64,000 bases of DNA, from positions 806,001 through 870,000 of the forward strand of contig NZ_CP018099.1 of NCBI RefSeq assembly GCF_001886815.1, in the 5' to 3' direction. Source of the stretch: Caldithrix abyssi DSM 13497 (GTDB taxonomy: Bacteria; Calditrichota; Calditrichia; Calditrichales; Calditrichaceae). How positions within the stretch are numbered: the stretch's first letter is position 1; the number at the start of each line of letters is the position of its first letter. Below are positions 43,026 through 51,098 of this stretch, in pieces. The notes beneath the pieces are model-generated. The model did not search any database, was not told where the DNA came from, and saw only the letters and a list, made by a program, of their open reading frames with translations. Made by a program: the position numbers and the translations under genes.

Positions 43026-43781
43026 TTATCCACATAAAACATTTCCTCCATTGACATTTAAAATTTCGCCATTAATGTAGCGGGCAAGGTTGGAAGCCAA
43101 AAAGATTACCGGGCCGGCAATATCATCTGCCTCGCCCACAAATCCCAGCGGAATTCCTTTAACGATTTCCTTCTCCTGTTGAGCCATGGCTTTTTCGGTC
43201 ATATCTGTTTTTACCCAGCCCGGCGCAACGCAGTTTACATGGATGCCTCTGGGCCCCAGCTCGGCTGCCAGCGATTTGGTAAAACTGATCAGCGCGCCTT
43301 TGGTCGCGGCATAATGGGAATAATAAGGTTCGCCCCGTTGCCCCGCGGTGGAGGCAATATTAATAATATGTCCTGCGATGGATTGCTCGAGCATGTGGGC
43401 TACAACCTCTCTGGTAAAATAGAAAGTACCGTCCAGGTTGGTTTGCATGGTTTTGCGCCACTGGTCAACGCTCATTTTATCGATGGGACCATACTCCCAG
43501 ATGCCGGCGTTGTTTACCAGAATGTGGATGGTTCCCAGCTTTTCGATCGCATTCCGCACAAAGCTCCGTACCTCTCTAAAATCGCGTACGTCACAGTCGG
43601 CAAAATACACATCGGTTCCGTATTTTTGCAACTCGGTTTGCAGGCGTTCGGCGGCGTGCAAATTTTTGTGATAGTTGTAGGCAACGCCCGCCCCTAATTT
43701 ACTGAACATGCGAACAATGGCTGCGCCAATGCCCCGGCTTCCCCCGGTTACAATGACGTTTTTGCCTTCAAAACTGATCAT
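43026..43781 (-). CDS. SDR-family oxidoreductase, FabG-like
   Basis: 251 residues, a classical short-chain dehydrogenase. The motif TGGSRGIGAAIVRMF binds the coenzyme, NNAGIW is the second motif, Ser is in INIASTAGQ, and the catalytic YSHYAATKGAL contains Tyr and Lys. The end is NGEILNVNGGNVLCG. Sequence alone cannot tell ketoacyl-ACP reductase from other substrates. It is preceded by AGAGAGGT and followed 13 bases later by the HD gene. A 111-base divergent region lies before the FKBP gene. Confidence 0.9.
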   Translation of the reverse strand: MISFEGKNVIVTGGSRGIGAAIVRMFSKLGAGVAYNYHKNLHAAERLQTELQKYGTDVYFADCDVRDFREVRSFVRNAIEKLGTIHILVNNAGIWEYGPIDKMSVDQWRKTMQTNLDGTFYFTREVVAHMLEQSIAGHIINIASTAGQRGEPYYSHYAATKGALISFTKSLAAELGPRGIHVNCVAPGWVKTDMTEKAMAQQEKEIVKGIPLGFVGEADDIAGPVIFLASNLARYINGEILNVNGGNVLCG

Positions 43782-43892
43782 TATTACCTCTCTTTACGTT
43801 TGTTTTATTTGTATTTTATTTTTACTTCTCCTAACTTTGTACAATTTGTTTAAATTTGGGTAAAGAATCAATGCTAAATTTAAGGAGGATAG

Positions 43893-44345
43893 ATGAAAGT
43901 TCTTAAAATATTTTTATTGACCGCTCTTTTGAGCCTTACCTTTTGCTCAAAAGATAAACAGGGCCAGGCCATTAAAGAGGGCGCGCCCATTGCCATACCG
44001 TCAAATGTCGTTACAACCAATTCCGGTCTTAAATATCTTGATCTGGTCAAAGGCGATGGCCCCGTACCTCAGCCCGGACAAACAGTTGTGGTTCATTACA
44101 CCGGCTGGCTGATGAATGGTAAAAAGTTCGATAGTTCGCTGGATCGCAATAAACCGTTTCGCTTTGCGTTGGGGCAGGGACAGGTCATCCCCGGCTGGGA
44201 CGAAGGCTTAAGCACCATGCATGTGGGCGGCAAACGACGTCTGTTCATTCCCTATCAGCTGGCTTACGGAGAAAGGGGCTATCCGCCGGTTATTCCGCCC
44301 AAAGCCATGCTCGTTTTTGATGTTGAATTATTATCCATAGAATAA
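43893..44345 (+). CDS. FKBP-type peptidyl-prolyl isomerase lipoprotein
   Basis: 150 residues. A lipoprotein signal ends in LSLTFC (Cys18), so it should be anchored to a membrane. The FKBP domain follows: [45 protein letters not shown], then [35 protein letters not shown]. All aromatic and Asp residues of the active pocket are visible. It assists folding of exported proteins. ATG with AAGGAGGATAG. A stem-loop (44366-44401) follows. Confidence 0.93.
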   Translation: MKVLKIFLLTALLSLTFCSKDKQGQAIKEGAPIAIPSNVVTTNSGLKYLDLVKGDGPVPQPGQTVVVHYTGWLMNGKKFDSSLDRNKPFRFALGQGQVIPGWDEGLSTMHVGGKRRLFIPYQLAYGERGYPPVIPPKAMLVFDVELLSIE

Positions 44346-44365
44346 AAAACGTGGTTCTGTAAAAG

Positions 44366-44401
44366 GGCCCATTCTCCGAATTAAGCGCACCAGAATGGGC
44401 C
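44366..44401 (+). terminator. possible terminator after the FKBP gene
   Basis: GGCCCATTCT (44366-44375) and AGAATGGGCC (44392-44401) form a perfect 10-bp stem with a 16-base loop. The T run after it is weak (TGTACTTTC), so the call as terminator is uncertain. Confidence 0.55.
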
Positions 44402-44533
44402 TGTACTTTCATGTTTAATAAATTCTGAGCAAATTTTATGAAAAACAAAAGATTCAGGTCACTTTCGCTAAACTTCCAGCTTAATTTGCCGAAAATTTTA
44501 AAAAATGTAAAACAATAAAAAAGATGAGGTTTC

Positions 44534-47500
44534 ATGATGAGCATCAGATACCATGTTTTTTTAATCATCTTCGCACTCACGATTTTCTCAACCTCCCTGC
44601 AGGCAACCATTTACTATTCCGTTGCGTCAGGCAATTTTGGCACATTGAGTAACTGGAATACGGATCCTGCCGGGAACGGCACTCAACCTGGTTCAATTAA
44701 CAGCGCGGATGATTTTGTGATTCAAAACGGCTATACCATAACCAACGACGGCACCTACACCATTAATAGCTTAACCATTGAGAGCGGGGGAACTTACGAC
44801 GGCAACGCTAATACTATCACACTGAATGGCGATTTTACACAAGATGGAACGTTTACCGATGGAGTTAACGGCGCGGCCAGCATGACTTTTGCCGGTTCCG
44901 CCACGCAAAGCATTAGCGGCAGTGGTTCGCTGGAGTTTAATGTTTTAACATTTAGCGGTACCGGCACCTACAATCTTAATACCAGCTTTGCCGCCTCGTT
45001 CCTGAATCTTTCCGGCGGCACGTTAAACGCGGGCAGCGCTACCATAACGTTAGTCGGAGTTGGAACAGGCAACACATTTGACAAAACCGGGGGCAGTTTT
45101 AATGCCGGTACGTCGCTATTCATTTTCTCAACCACAGCAACCGGGTCGCAAGTCATCTCCAGCAATGACAATATCAGCTTTTACAATTTGGAACACTCCC
45201 CGGGTCTTAATCGCAGCTTGACCTTTGCCGGAAATGTTCAGATCAGCATAACCAATCAGTTTACACGGGGCGGTAGTAGTTCCAGCGTTATTCTGGACGG
45301 AACCACGACGGTCAACCTTAACGGGGCAACCCTCATTTACACTGGCAGCGCCAGCAAAACCATTGCCGCCGAGTGGCCTATCGATGCTTTACTTGCCCCT
45401 AATGAAGTTCAGATTAATTCTGGCATCACGGTTACAGCCGATCCGGGAGTGGGCAACACATTACAGACAAACTATTTATCCCTTACCACATCGGGTTCCA
45501 GTTTAAGCATTGCTTCGGGCACGGTGCAGGTCAATACCAAAGTTACCTTAACCGACGGCACCATTGTTGAAAGCGGCGGCGCCTTTGCCTGGGGTACGGG
45601 CACGACCACCTTGCTTTACAACGGAGCCAGCCAGCAAACGGTGGGCGCTGAATGGACTACCAGCAAAGCGCCGACTCATGTTCAAATCAATAACTCCTCC
45701 GCAACTTCTCCGGCGCTCAGTCTTGGCGCTTCCAACTTGAGCAGTTTGGCTGGAGATTTAACATTGACTCAGGGCTCCGTGGATTATTCCGCTTCGTCGC
45801 TCTCTTTGAGCGTGGCCGGGAATGTGGTGGGCGGCTCCGGTTCTTTTGGGATTGTAAACGCCAATACGCTGATCGTAACCGGCGCAACCAGTCAGGTTAC
45901 CTCTTCTGGTCAGGCCACTCTTCATAACCTGACTATTACCTCCTCAGGCGCCACGTTGTCCGATATTGTCATCGCAGGCACATTAACCGTTAATCCGGGC
46001 AGCGGCAACACCACCACGCTTGCCGGCGCTATTACCCTGCAAAGCGGCGCTGCCATTAATGTTGCCAGCGGCACCCTGAATTTAAACGGTTTTGGCATCA
46101 CAAAGGTCGGGTCTAACACACTGACTCTGGCGGCCAGCAGCCAGTTGACCACTGGCGGCACATCCATCAGTGGCTTTTCAACTTATTCTTTAGATCCTAC
46201 CAGCACCATTTTGTTTAACGGCGCCATCAGCGAAGACATCCCTGCCGGCGTAAGCTATGGCAATATTCAAATCAATAAATCCGGCGCGACCGCAACCGTA
46301 AACGGAACGGGTAGCGTTGTTTTACAGGATGGCGGCGATCTTACCGTATTGGCCGGCACCTTCAATTTAAACGCTTTTACACTGCAGTTAGGTAATAATA
46401 GCGATTTAATTGTTCAGGGGGGAATCGCTGACCTGGCCGGCGGCACGCTGAGTATTACGGCAACCAATATCAACGCCTTTACCGTGGCCAGTGGCGCAAC
46501 GCTCAGAACGGGCGGAACCAGCATTGATGGCTTTGATAGCTACACGGCCGACGGAACTCTGGTCTTTAATGGCTCAGCCGCTGAAACCATTCCGGCCGGC
46601 CTGACCAGCGTAAATAATTTAACCATTGACAACAGCTCCGGCGTCAGCGCATCTGCCGATATGCAGGTAAGCGGCGCTTTAACCTTAACTTCAGGAACCT
46701 TTACGCCGCAAGTCCTGACTTTAACCGGCAGCCTGACGGTGAACGGCGGTACCTTTAGCACTGCCAGCGGAAGCGTGGTCTTCCAGGGCTCCAGTCAGCA
46801 AACCATCGCCGGCACGGCGGCCGTTGATTTTTACAACTTAACCATTAACAATTCCAACGGCGTTGTGCTTAGCAATAACGCCACAGTTTACGGCGTAATG
46901 ACTTTTTCCAGCGGCGTATTCAATACCAATGGCAATCTGCTCTCACTGACTACTTCCGGAAGTTTTTCGGGAGCCAGTTCATCGAGCTATATCGAAGGAA
47001 AGGCGGCAAAGTCGTTTGCCGTTGGAACCTCGGCTAATTTCACTTTTCCAACCGCTAAAGACGGTCAGTACTTACCTGTAACCGTTACCTTTACAGATGT
47101 AGCCACCAGCACGTACACCGTAACCGTGGAACAATTTAATGCGGATCCTCACACTGCCGTTAGCAGCGCTATTGATGCCGCCACGCTCAGCGCCATTTCC
47201 TCCGTCCGCTACTGGAGCATTGACGGCGCAGGTGGAACGCCTTCCAATTTGCAAATCACCCTTAGCTGGAATTCCTCTGACGGTATTTCAAACTTAACAG
47301 CGCTGGATGTGGCCCAGTACAACGGCACGCAGTGGATAAGCGCCGGAGGCGATGGGTCTGGCACCGCAAGCAGCGGGACGATTCAATCGGATGTTATTAC
47401 CAGCAGCGGAAGTTTTTTTACCTTTGGCGATGATGCCGCCGGAGGTCAGGATAACTCGCTGCCCGTCACGCTTTCTACCTTTAATGTAACGGCTTCGTTT

Positions 47501-48055
47501 GAACAGGTAAGCATCGAATGGGCTACCGAGTCGGAAGTTAATAATAGCGGTTTTAATCTCTACCGCCGAACGGCAGAAAACGATAACTGGACTAAGATAA
47601 ATGATCAATTAATCCCCGGCGCCGGCAATTCAAGCGTTCGGCATCAATACTCCTTTGTTGACGATCAGGTTGTTCCGGGCGAAACCTATTCTTACAGGCT
47701 GGAAAGCGTTGCTTTTAATGGGCAGGTAGAAGTTTTCAACAACCTGGTAAAAACCGTTACGGTTCCGTTACCGACCGATTTTATGGTCTATCAAAATTAT
47801 CCGAATCCGTTTAACCCCAAAACGACCATCAAATTCCAGCTGCCGGAACAACAGCGTATTTCGGTGCTCATTTACGATATTAACGGTAATCTGATCAAAC
47901 GACTGATCGATAACGAGGTCTTCAATCCGGGCGAGCATCAGGTGGAATGGGATGCCCTTGACGACAATCATCAACCTGTTTCCAGCGGCACCTATTTTTA
48001 CCGCTTTGTCTCTTCCGGCTATTCAAAGATGTTAAAAATGATCTACTTAAAATAA
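44534..48055 (+). CDS. large secreted beta-helix surface protein with FlgD-like/T9SS-type C-terminal tail
   Basis: 1173 residues. Signal peptide about 1-24 (ending SLQA). The body (about 30-900) consists of many repeated short strands rich in Gly, Ser, Thr and Asn (LTLTSGTFTPQVLTLTGSL, NLTINNSNGVVLSNNATV), the pattern of a right-handed beta-helix. A region with LPVTLSTFNVTASFEQVSIEW follows near 980. The C-terminal about 90 residues (VYQNYPNPFNPKTTIKFQLP, then LPEQQRISVLIYDINGNLIKRL and YFYRFVSSGYSKMLKMIYLK) form a FlgD-like Ig domain used as a type IX-style sorting signal. It probably sits on the cell surface or is released; the ligand is unknown. Confidence 0.88.
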   Translation: MMSIRYHVFLIIFALTIFSTSLQATIYYSVASGNFGTLSNWNTDPAGNGTQPGSINSADDFVIQNGYTITNDGTYTINSLTIESGGTYDGNANTITLNGDFTQDGTFTDGVNGAASMTFAGSATQSISGSGSLEFNVLTFSGTGTYNLNTSFAASFLNLSGGTLNAGSATITLVGVGTGNTFDKTGGSFNAGTSLFIFSTTATGSQVISSNDNISFYNLEHSPGLNRSLTFAGNVQISITNQFTRGGSSSSVILDGTTTVNLNGATLIYTGSASKTIAAEWPIDALLAPNEVQINSGITVTADPGVGNTLQTNYLSLTTSGSSLSIASGTVQVNTKVTLTDGTIVESGGAFAWGTGTTTLLYNGASQQTVGAEWTTSKAPTHVQINNSSATSPALSLGASNLSSLAGDLTLTQGSVDYSASSLSLSVAGNVVGGSGSFGIVNANTLIVTGATSQVTSSGQATLHNLTITSSGATLSDIVIAGTLTVNPGSGNTTTLAGAITLQSGAAINVASGTLNLNGFGITKVGSNTLTLAASSQLTTGGTSISGFSTYSLDPTSTILFNGAISEDIPAGVSYGNIQINKSGATATVNGTGSVVLQDGGDLTVLAGTFNLNAFTLQLGNNSDLIVQGGIADLAGGTLSITATNINAFTVASGATLRTGGTSIDGFDSYTADGTLVFNGSAAETIPAGLTSVNNLTIDNSSGVSASADMQVSGALTLTSGTFTPQVLTLTGSLTVNGGTFSTASGSVVFQGSSQQTIAGTAAVDFYNLTINNSNGVVLSNNATVYGVMTFSSGVFNTNGNLLSLTTSGSFSGASSSSYIEGKAAKSFAVGTSANFTFPTAKDGQYLPVTVTFTDVATSTYTVTVEQFNADPHTAVSSAIDAATLSAISSVRYWSIDGAGGTPSNLQITLSWNSSDGISNLTALDVAQYNGTQWISAGGDGSGTASSGTIQSDVITSSGSFFTFGDDAAGGQDNSLPVTLSTFNVTASFEQVSIEWATESEVNNSGFNLYRRTAENDNWTKINDQLIPGAGNSSVRHQYSFVDDQVVPGETYSYRLESVAFNGQVEVFNNLVKTVTVPLPTDFMVYQNYPNPFNPKTTIKFQLPEQQRISVLIYDINGNLIKRLIDNEVFNPGEHQVEWDALDDNHQPVSSGTYFYRFVSSGYSKMLKMIYLK

Positions 48056-48067
48056 TATGATTACTAC

Positions 48068-48100
48068 AAAGCCCTGGTCTTTTGATCGGGGCTTTTTTTT
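48068..48100 (+). terminator. rho-independent terminator of the beta-helix gene
   Basis: AAAGCCC (48068-48074) pairs with GGGCTTT (48089-48095), with further weak pairing inside, followed by a run of nine T. It lies 13 bases after the stop codon. Confidence 0.85.
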
Positions 48101-48187
48101 TGGATACTTCCTCTGAAAGATCTAGTCCCGTCCTGGCGGGATTAGAAAATTTTTGTGCTGTTTTAAAAACTCATCCCCCGTCCATGG

Positions 48188-48227
48188 ATTGGTTGAATAG
48201 TTGATTAGTTGAATGGTTGAATAGTTA
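48188..48227. repeat. octamer array, reverse orientation
   Basis: Five 8-bp units: ATTGGTTG, AATAGTTG, ATTAGTTG, AATGGTTG, AATAGTTA. These are the reverse complement of the CAACCATT family. Confidence 0.8.
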
Positions 48228-48281
48228 GCCTGTCATTTCAAACCTGTTTCTGCAAATGTGGTGAATTCCTGCCACCGTTTA

Positions 48282-48393
48282 TGTAGGGGCGAAGGATTTC
48301 CAAGAACAATTCAGCGATGGTAAGCATTAATCTTTAGTCATATAAAAAAAAGCGCTCTGGATAAAGTAGGGTTGGAAATCCTTCGCCCTTACA
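48282..48393. repeat. 112-bp inverted-repeat element
   Basis: Arms of 22 bp at 48282-48303 and 48372-48393 match at 21 of 22 positions; their core is GTAGGGGCGAAGGATTT. The 68 bases between them are AT-rich with no gene. The structure is MITE-like; no target duplication was evident. Confidence 0.75.
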
Positions 48394-48580
48394 AGTACGT
48401 TCATTCCTGATCTTTTGTCTGGGAGTGAGGATCGAGCGAGCAAGGGTAATTTAATTTAAAACATTATTTGCGCACGTTGCTGTTGATTTTGGTTGCGGCT
48501 ATGCTGCCTTAGGATACTTCCTTCGTAGCATCTGTCCCGCCATGGCAAAATTGGTTGATTGGTTGATTGGGCTCCGGCCG

Positions 48581-48677
48581 GTCATTCTCAACGGAGCGCA
48601 GAGACGAGAAATCTTTTTTTAGGGGCACGTTTTGAGAAGATTTCTCCTCGCCCGTAGGACGGGCTCGTCGAAATGAC
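48581..48677. repeat. palindromic dispersed repeat (family P), third copy
   Basis: 97 bp from GTCATTCTCA to TCGAAATGAC. Inner arms GAGAAATCTTT (about 48606-48616) and AGATTTCTCC (about 48637-48646). Its right end GGGCTCGTCGAAATGAC continues into the tandem array to 48899. Confidence 0.85.
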
Positions 48678-48899
48678 AAAAGGGGAGAGGGAGTAGAACG
48701 GGCTTGTGGAAAGGACTGGGGAGTTGGAGTAGGGCGGGCTTGTCGAAATGACAAAAGGGGAGAGGGAGTAGAACGGGCTTGTGGAAAGGACAAGGGGAGA
48801 GGAGTTGGACGGGCTTGTGGAAAGGACAGGAGAGTTGGAGTAGGGCGGGCTTGTGGAAAGGACGGGGGAGCGCCCGCGGAAAGGGCTCGTCGAATTGAC
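48650..48899. repeat. degenerate tandem array of repeat ends, about six to seven units
   Basis: Units of about 33-43 bp share the core GGGCTTGTGGAAAGGAC or GGGCTTGTCGAAATGAC, separated by GGGGAGAGGGAGTAGAAC-like spacers. The array starts with the end of the palindromic repeat and ends at TCGAATTGAC. The same module is amplified more regularly at 24992-25107. Confidence 0.75.
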
Positions 48900-48926
48900 A
48901 GTGTTGCCCATTAATTAAGCATTCAA

Positions 48927-50135
48927 TTATTTATTCTCTTCGTCAACCACCTGTTTAAGCGTGGGCATAAAATCCGGCAGGGCCGATTCGATGCGCGTCC
49001 ATCCCGGAATCATGGGCAGTTCCATGGGATTGGCCAAAAACTGATCGCCGGCGATGATGATGCTCTTCAGAAAGACCTCAATCGTCTTTTCTTCCGAATG
49101 GCGGTCATATTTTAATCCGTTGAGCATGGCGTCCACATAGTATTTATCCAGAAAATCCAGGGCGGTACGTAAATAGGTGGCCTTAATGGTTCGGAAGAAT
49201 TGATCGGAAAAGACTACACCCATACTGGCCAGCATCCGATAAAACGATTTGGCAATATCGATGGACATTTTAGCCAGTCCGGCGTTGGGGTTATCTTCCG
49301 ACAGCGTCTGATGTTTGTGGTCATAACGATCGATAATATCCACCTGACAGATCTGATTTTTGGCGTAATTGCGGTAAATTTCATTTAACGTTCCGATTTC
49401 CAGCCCCCAGTCGGTGGGCAGGCGCAGGCGAACGGCCACGTCTCGAATCATGGCCATCTCTCCGGAAAGAGGATAGCGAAAAGAGTCGATGTAATCCAGA
49501 TAGTCGTTGGTTCCCAGGATCTTTTTTAAGGAACGGATTAAAGGCGTGATAAAAAGACGCGACACACGGCCGTGCATCCTGTCGGAAACTCGGCTGTAAT
49601 AGCCTTTGGCAAATCTGAAATTTAGAGTGGGATTGGTCACCGGATACACCAGACGGTCTAAAAGCGAACGGTTGTAGGTCAGAATATCGCAGTCGTGAAT
49701 GGCGAAAACGCGCGACGTATTGGAAGCAATAAGATAGCCCATGCACAACCAGACGTTGCGGCCCTTGCCTTCGGTACCGATGTACAGGTTATTTTTATCC
49801 AGCAAATCGTACAAATCCTGAATGCGCGGACTTCTTTGCCAGATCACTTTAACATTCTGGGGTAACTGTGCAAAGAACTCTTTGGCTTTTTCAAACTCCT
49901 CTTTTGTGGCCCGGTCCAGTCCGACCACAATTTCGGATAAATAGGGCACATGTTTTAACTCTTCGATGATGCGCGGCAGGGCCTGCCCCTGAATTTCACT
50001 GTATAACGAAGGTAAAATAAGGGCGATGGGCCTTCGACGGGCATATTGTAAAATTTCTTCTTCCAGTTGTTCTGCCGGATAATCGGTTAGTTTATGTAAA
50101 GTTGTAATTACTCCGTTTTGAAAAAAATCGGCCAT
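48927..50135 (-). CDS. glucosyl-3-phosphoglycerate synthase-like glycosyltransferase (GT81/GT2-like)
   Basis: 402 residues. It belongs to the GT-A group: HDCDILTYNRSLLDRLVYPV contains the metal-binding D-x-D motif, and the sugar-donor region SFRYPLSGEMAMIRDVAVRLRLPTDWGLEIGTLNEIY is characteristic of glucosyl-3-phosphoglycerate synthases. These use an NDP-sugar and 3-phosphoglycerate to make glucosyl- (or mannosyl-) 3-phosphoglycerate. The upstream neighbour is a matching phosphatase, so together they should make the compatible solute glucosylglycerate or mannosylglycerate. The spacing between the genes is 15 bases. ATG with AAAGAGGT upstream. Confidence 0.85.
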   Translation of the reverse strand: MADFFQNGVITTLHKLTDYPAEQLEEEILQYARRRPIALILPSLYSEIQGQALPRIIEELKHVPYLSEIVVGLDRATKEEFEKAKEFFAQLPQNVKVIWQRSPRIQDLYDLLDKNNLYIGTEGKGRNVWLCMGYLIASNTSRVFAIHDCDILTYNRSLLDRLVYPVTNPTLNFRFAKGYYSRVSDRMHGRVSRLFITPLIRSLKKILGTNDYLDYIDSFRYPLSGEMAMIRDVAVRLRLPTDWGLEIGTLNEIYRNYAKNQICQVDIIDRYDHKHQTLSEDNPNAGLAKMSIDIAKSFYRMLASMGVVFSDQFFRTIKATYLRTALDFLDKYYVDAMLNGLKYDRHSEEKTIEVFLKSIIIAGDQFLANPMELPMIPGWTRIESALPDFMPTLKQVVDEENK

Positions 50136-50150
50136 GCTAACCTCTTTACT

Positions 50151-50969
50151 TTATTTTCCAACAAACTTATAAATTGCTTCTGCCCAACCTGCCGGGCCCG
50201 CTTCGTTTGTAATGTACACATTGTCAATGGCGTTTAAATGTACAAAACTGCCATCTTTTTTGCGAATGATAATGGGCTGGTGTACTGCGGCCAGCATCTC
50301 CAGGTCGTTTTTGCTGTCTCCCAAACCCATGGTTTTGAATGTTTTTCCGTATTCGTCCTCAAATAATTGAACCAGCTTTTGGGTGGCCAACCCTTTATCG
50401 CAGCGGCCTATTAAATGATAGAACCGATTCCCTTTCAGCAGGCGGAAGCCATTTTCTTGAATAAAATCAAGCAATCCGTCCATTTCGGATAAATCGTTTT
50501 TTTCAAAACTAACCATCGGCTCGCTGAACATCCGATTTTGGGCAAGCTCGGCTTCCGCTTTTTTTAAGCCGGTGTGTTTTTGAATTTCGGAAATGGTCAT
50601 TTCCGAAAAGCCTTTTATGTTCAAAGAAAAGCGCGCTTGTAAAGCTTTAAAAAAAGCAAGGATTTCATTGCGCGCTTTGCCGAGCACGATCACCGGAAAA
50701 CCTTCGATTTCGCCGCCGCCGTGTACCTTCTTAAAATAATTCCGTTCAAAGAAAATGGCGCTGCCGTTTTCCACGATAAAGGGATCGTTGATTCCCAGTC
50801 TTTTTCTTAAATCTAATACTTCAGAAAAGGTTTTGCTGGTACAGGGAATAACGGGTATCCCTTTGTTTTTTAGCAAGCGAAGCGCAGGAACAGCGTCGCT
50901 GAAATCGTATGTATCAAAATCCAGCAACGTTCCATCTAAATCCGTGAAGATCAGCCAATTATTTTTCAT
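50151..50969 (-). CDS. mannosyl/glucosyl-3-phosphoglycerate phosphatase (HAD-IIB)
   Basis: 272 residues. HAD motif I is in IFTDLDGTLLDFDTYD. The MPGP-type sequence IPVIPCTSKTFSEVLDLRKRLGINDPFIVENGSAIFF follows, and motif IV is GLGDSKNDLEMLAAV. These mark the mannosyl-3-phosphoglycerate phosphatase branch of HAD-IIB. It would remove the phosphate from the product of the downstream glycosyltransferase. The sugar (glucose or mannose) cannot be decided here. It is the first gene of a two-gene leftward unit. Confidence 0.87.
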   Translation of the reverse strand: MKNNWLIFTDLDGTLLDFDTYDFSDAVPALRLLKNKGIPVIPCTSKTFSEVLDLRKRLGINDPFIVENGSAIFFERNYFKKVHGGGEIEGFPVIVLGKARNEILAFFKALQARFSLNIKGFSEMTISEIQKHTGLKKAEAELAQNRMFSEPMVSFEKNDLSEMDGLLDFIQENGFRLLKGNRFYHLIGRCDKGLATQKLVQLFEDEYGKTFKTMGLGDSKNDLEMLAAVHQPIIIRKKDGSFVHLNAIDNVYITNEAGPAGWAEAIYKFVGK

Positions 50970-51098
50970 AAAAGAAAAATGCCACGAATTATTGAAAAAG
51001 TCAAGAAATAAATATCGGCGGTTTGCTGTTTAGTGTATTGAATTTCAATGAAGCCATGGCTATCTTGTAAAGCATTGCAAAAAGAAGAAGAGAGTAGC

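Larger units (their letters stand above)
48056..48926. other. repeat-rich intergenic region
   Basis: 870 bases without a credible gene. Contents from left to right: terminator (48068-48098), reverse copy of the AGCAAAAAATTTTCGCA-type module (about 48112-48170), octamer array (48188-48227), a 22-bp inverted repeat element (48282-48393), a short octamer run (about 48551-48570), a palindromic family P repeat (48581-48677) and a degenerate tandem array (48650-48899). Open frames here are repeat translations. Confidence 0.8.

Noticed and set aside
43179-43697. 172-codon plus-strand frame
   Set aside because: Antisense to a clear SDR gene with all catalytic motifs.
48509-48911. Frames encoding repeated STSP/VLSTSP peptides
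   Set aside because: Produced by the tandem repeat array; frames break between units and no start signal is present.
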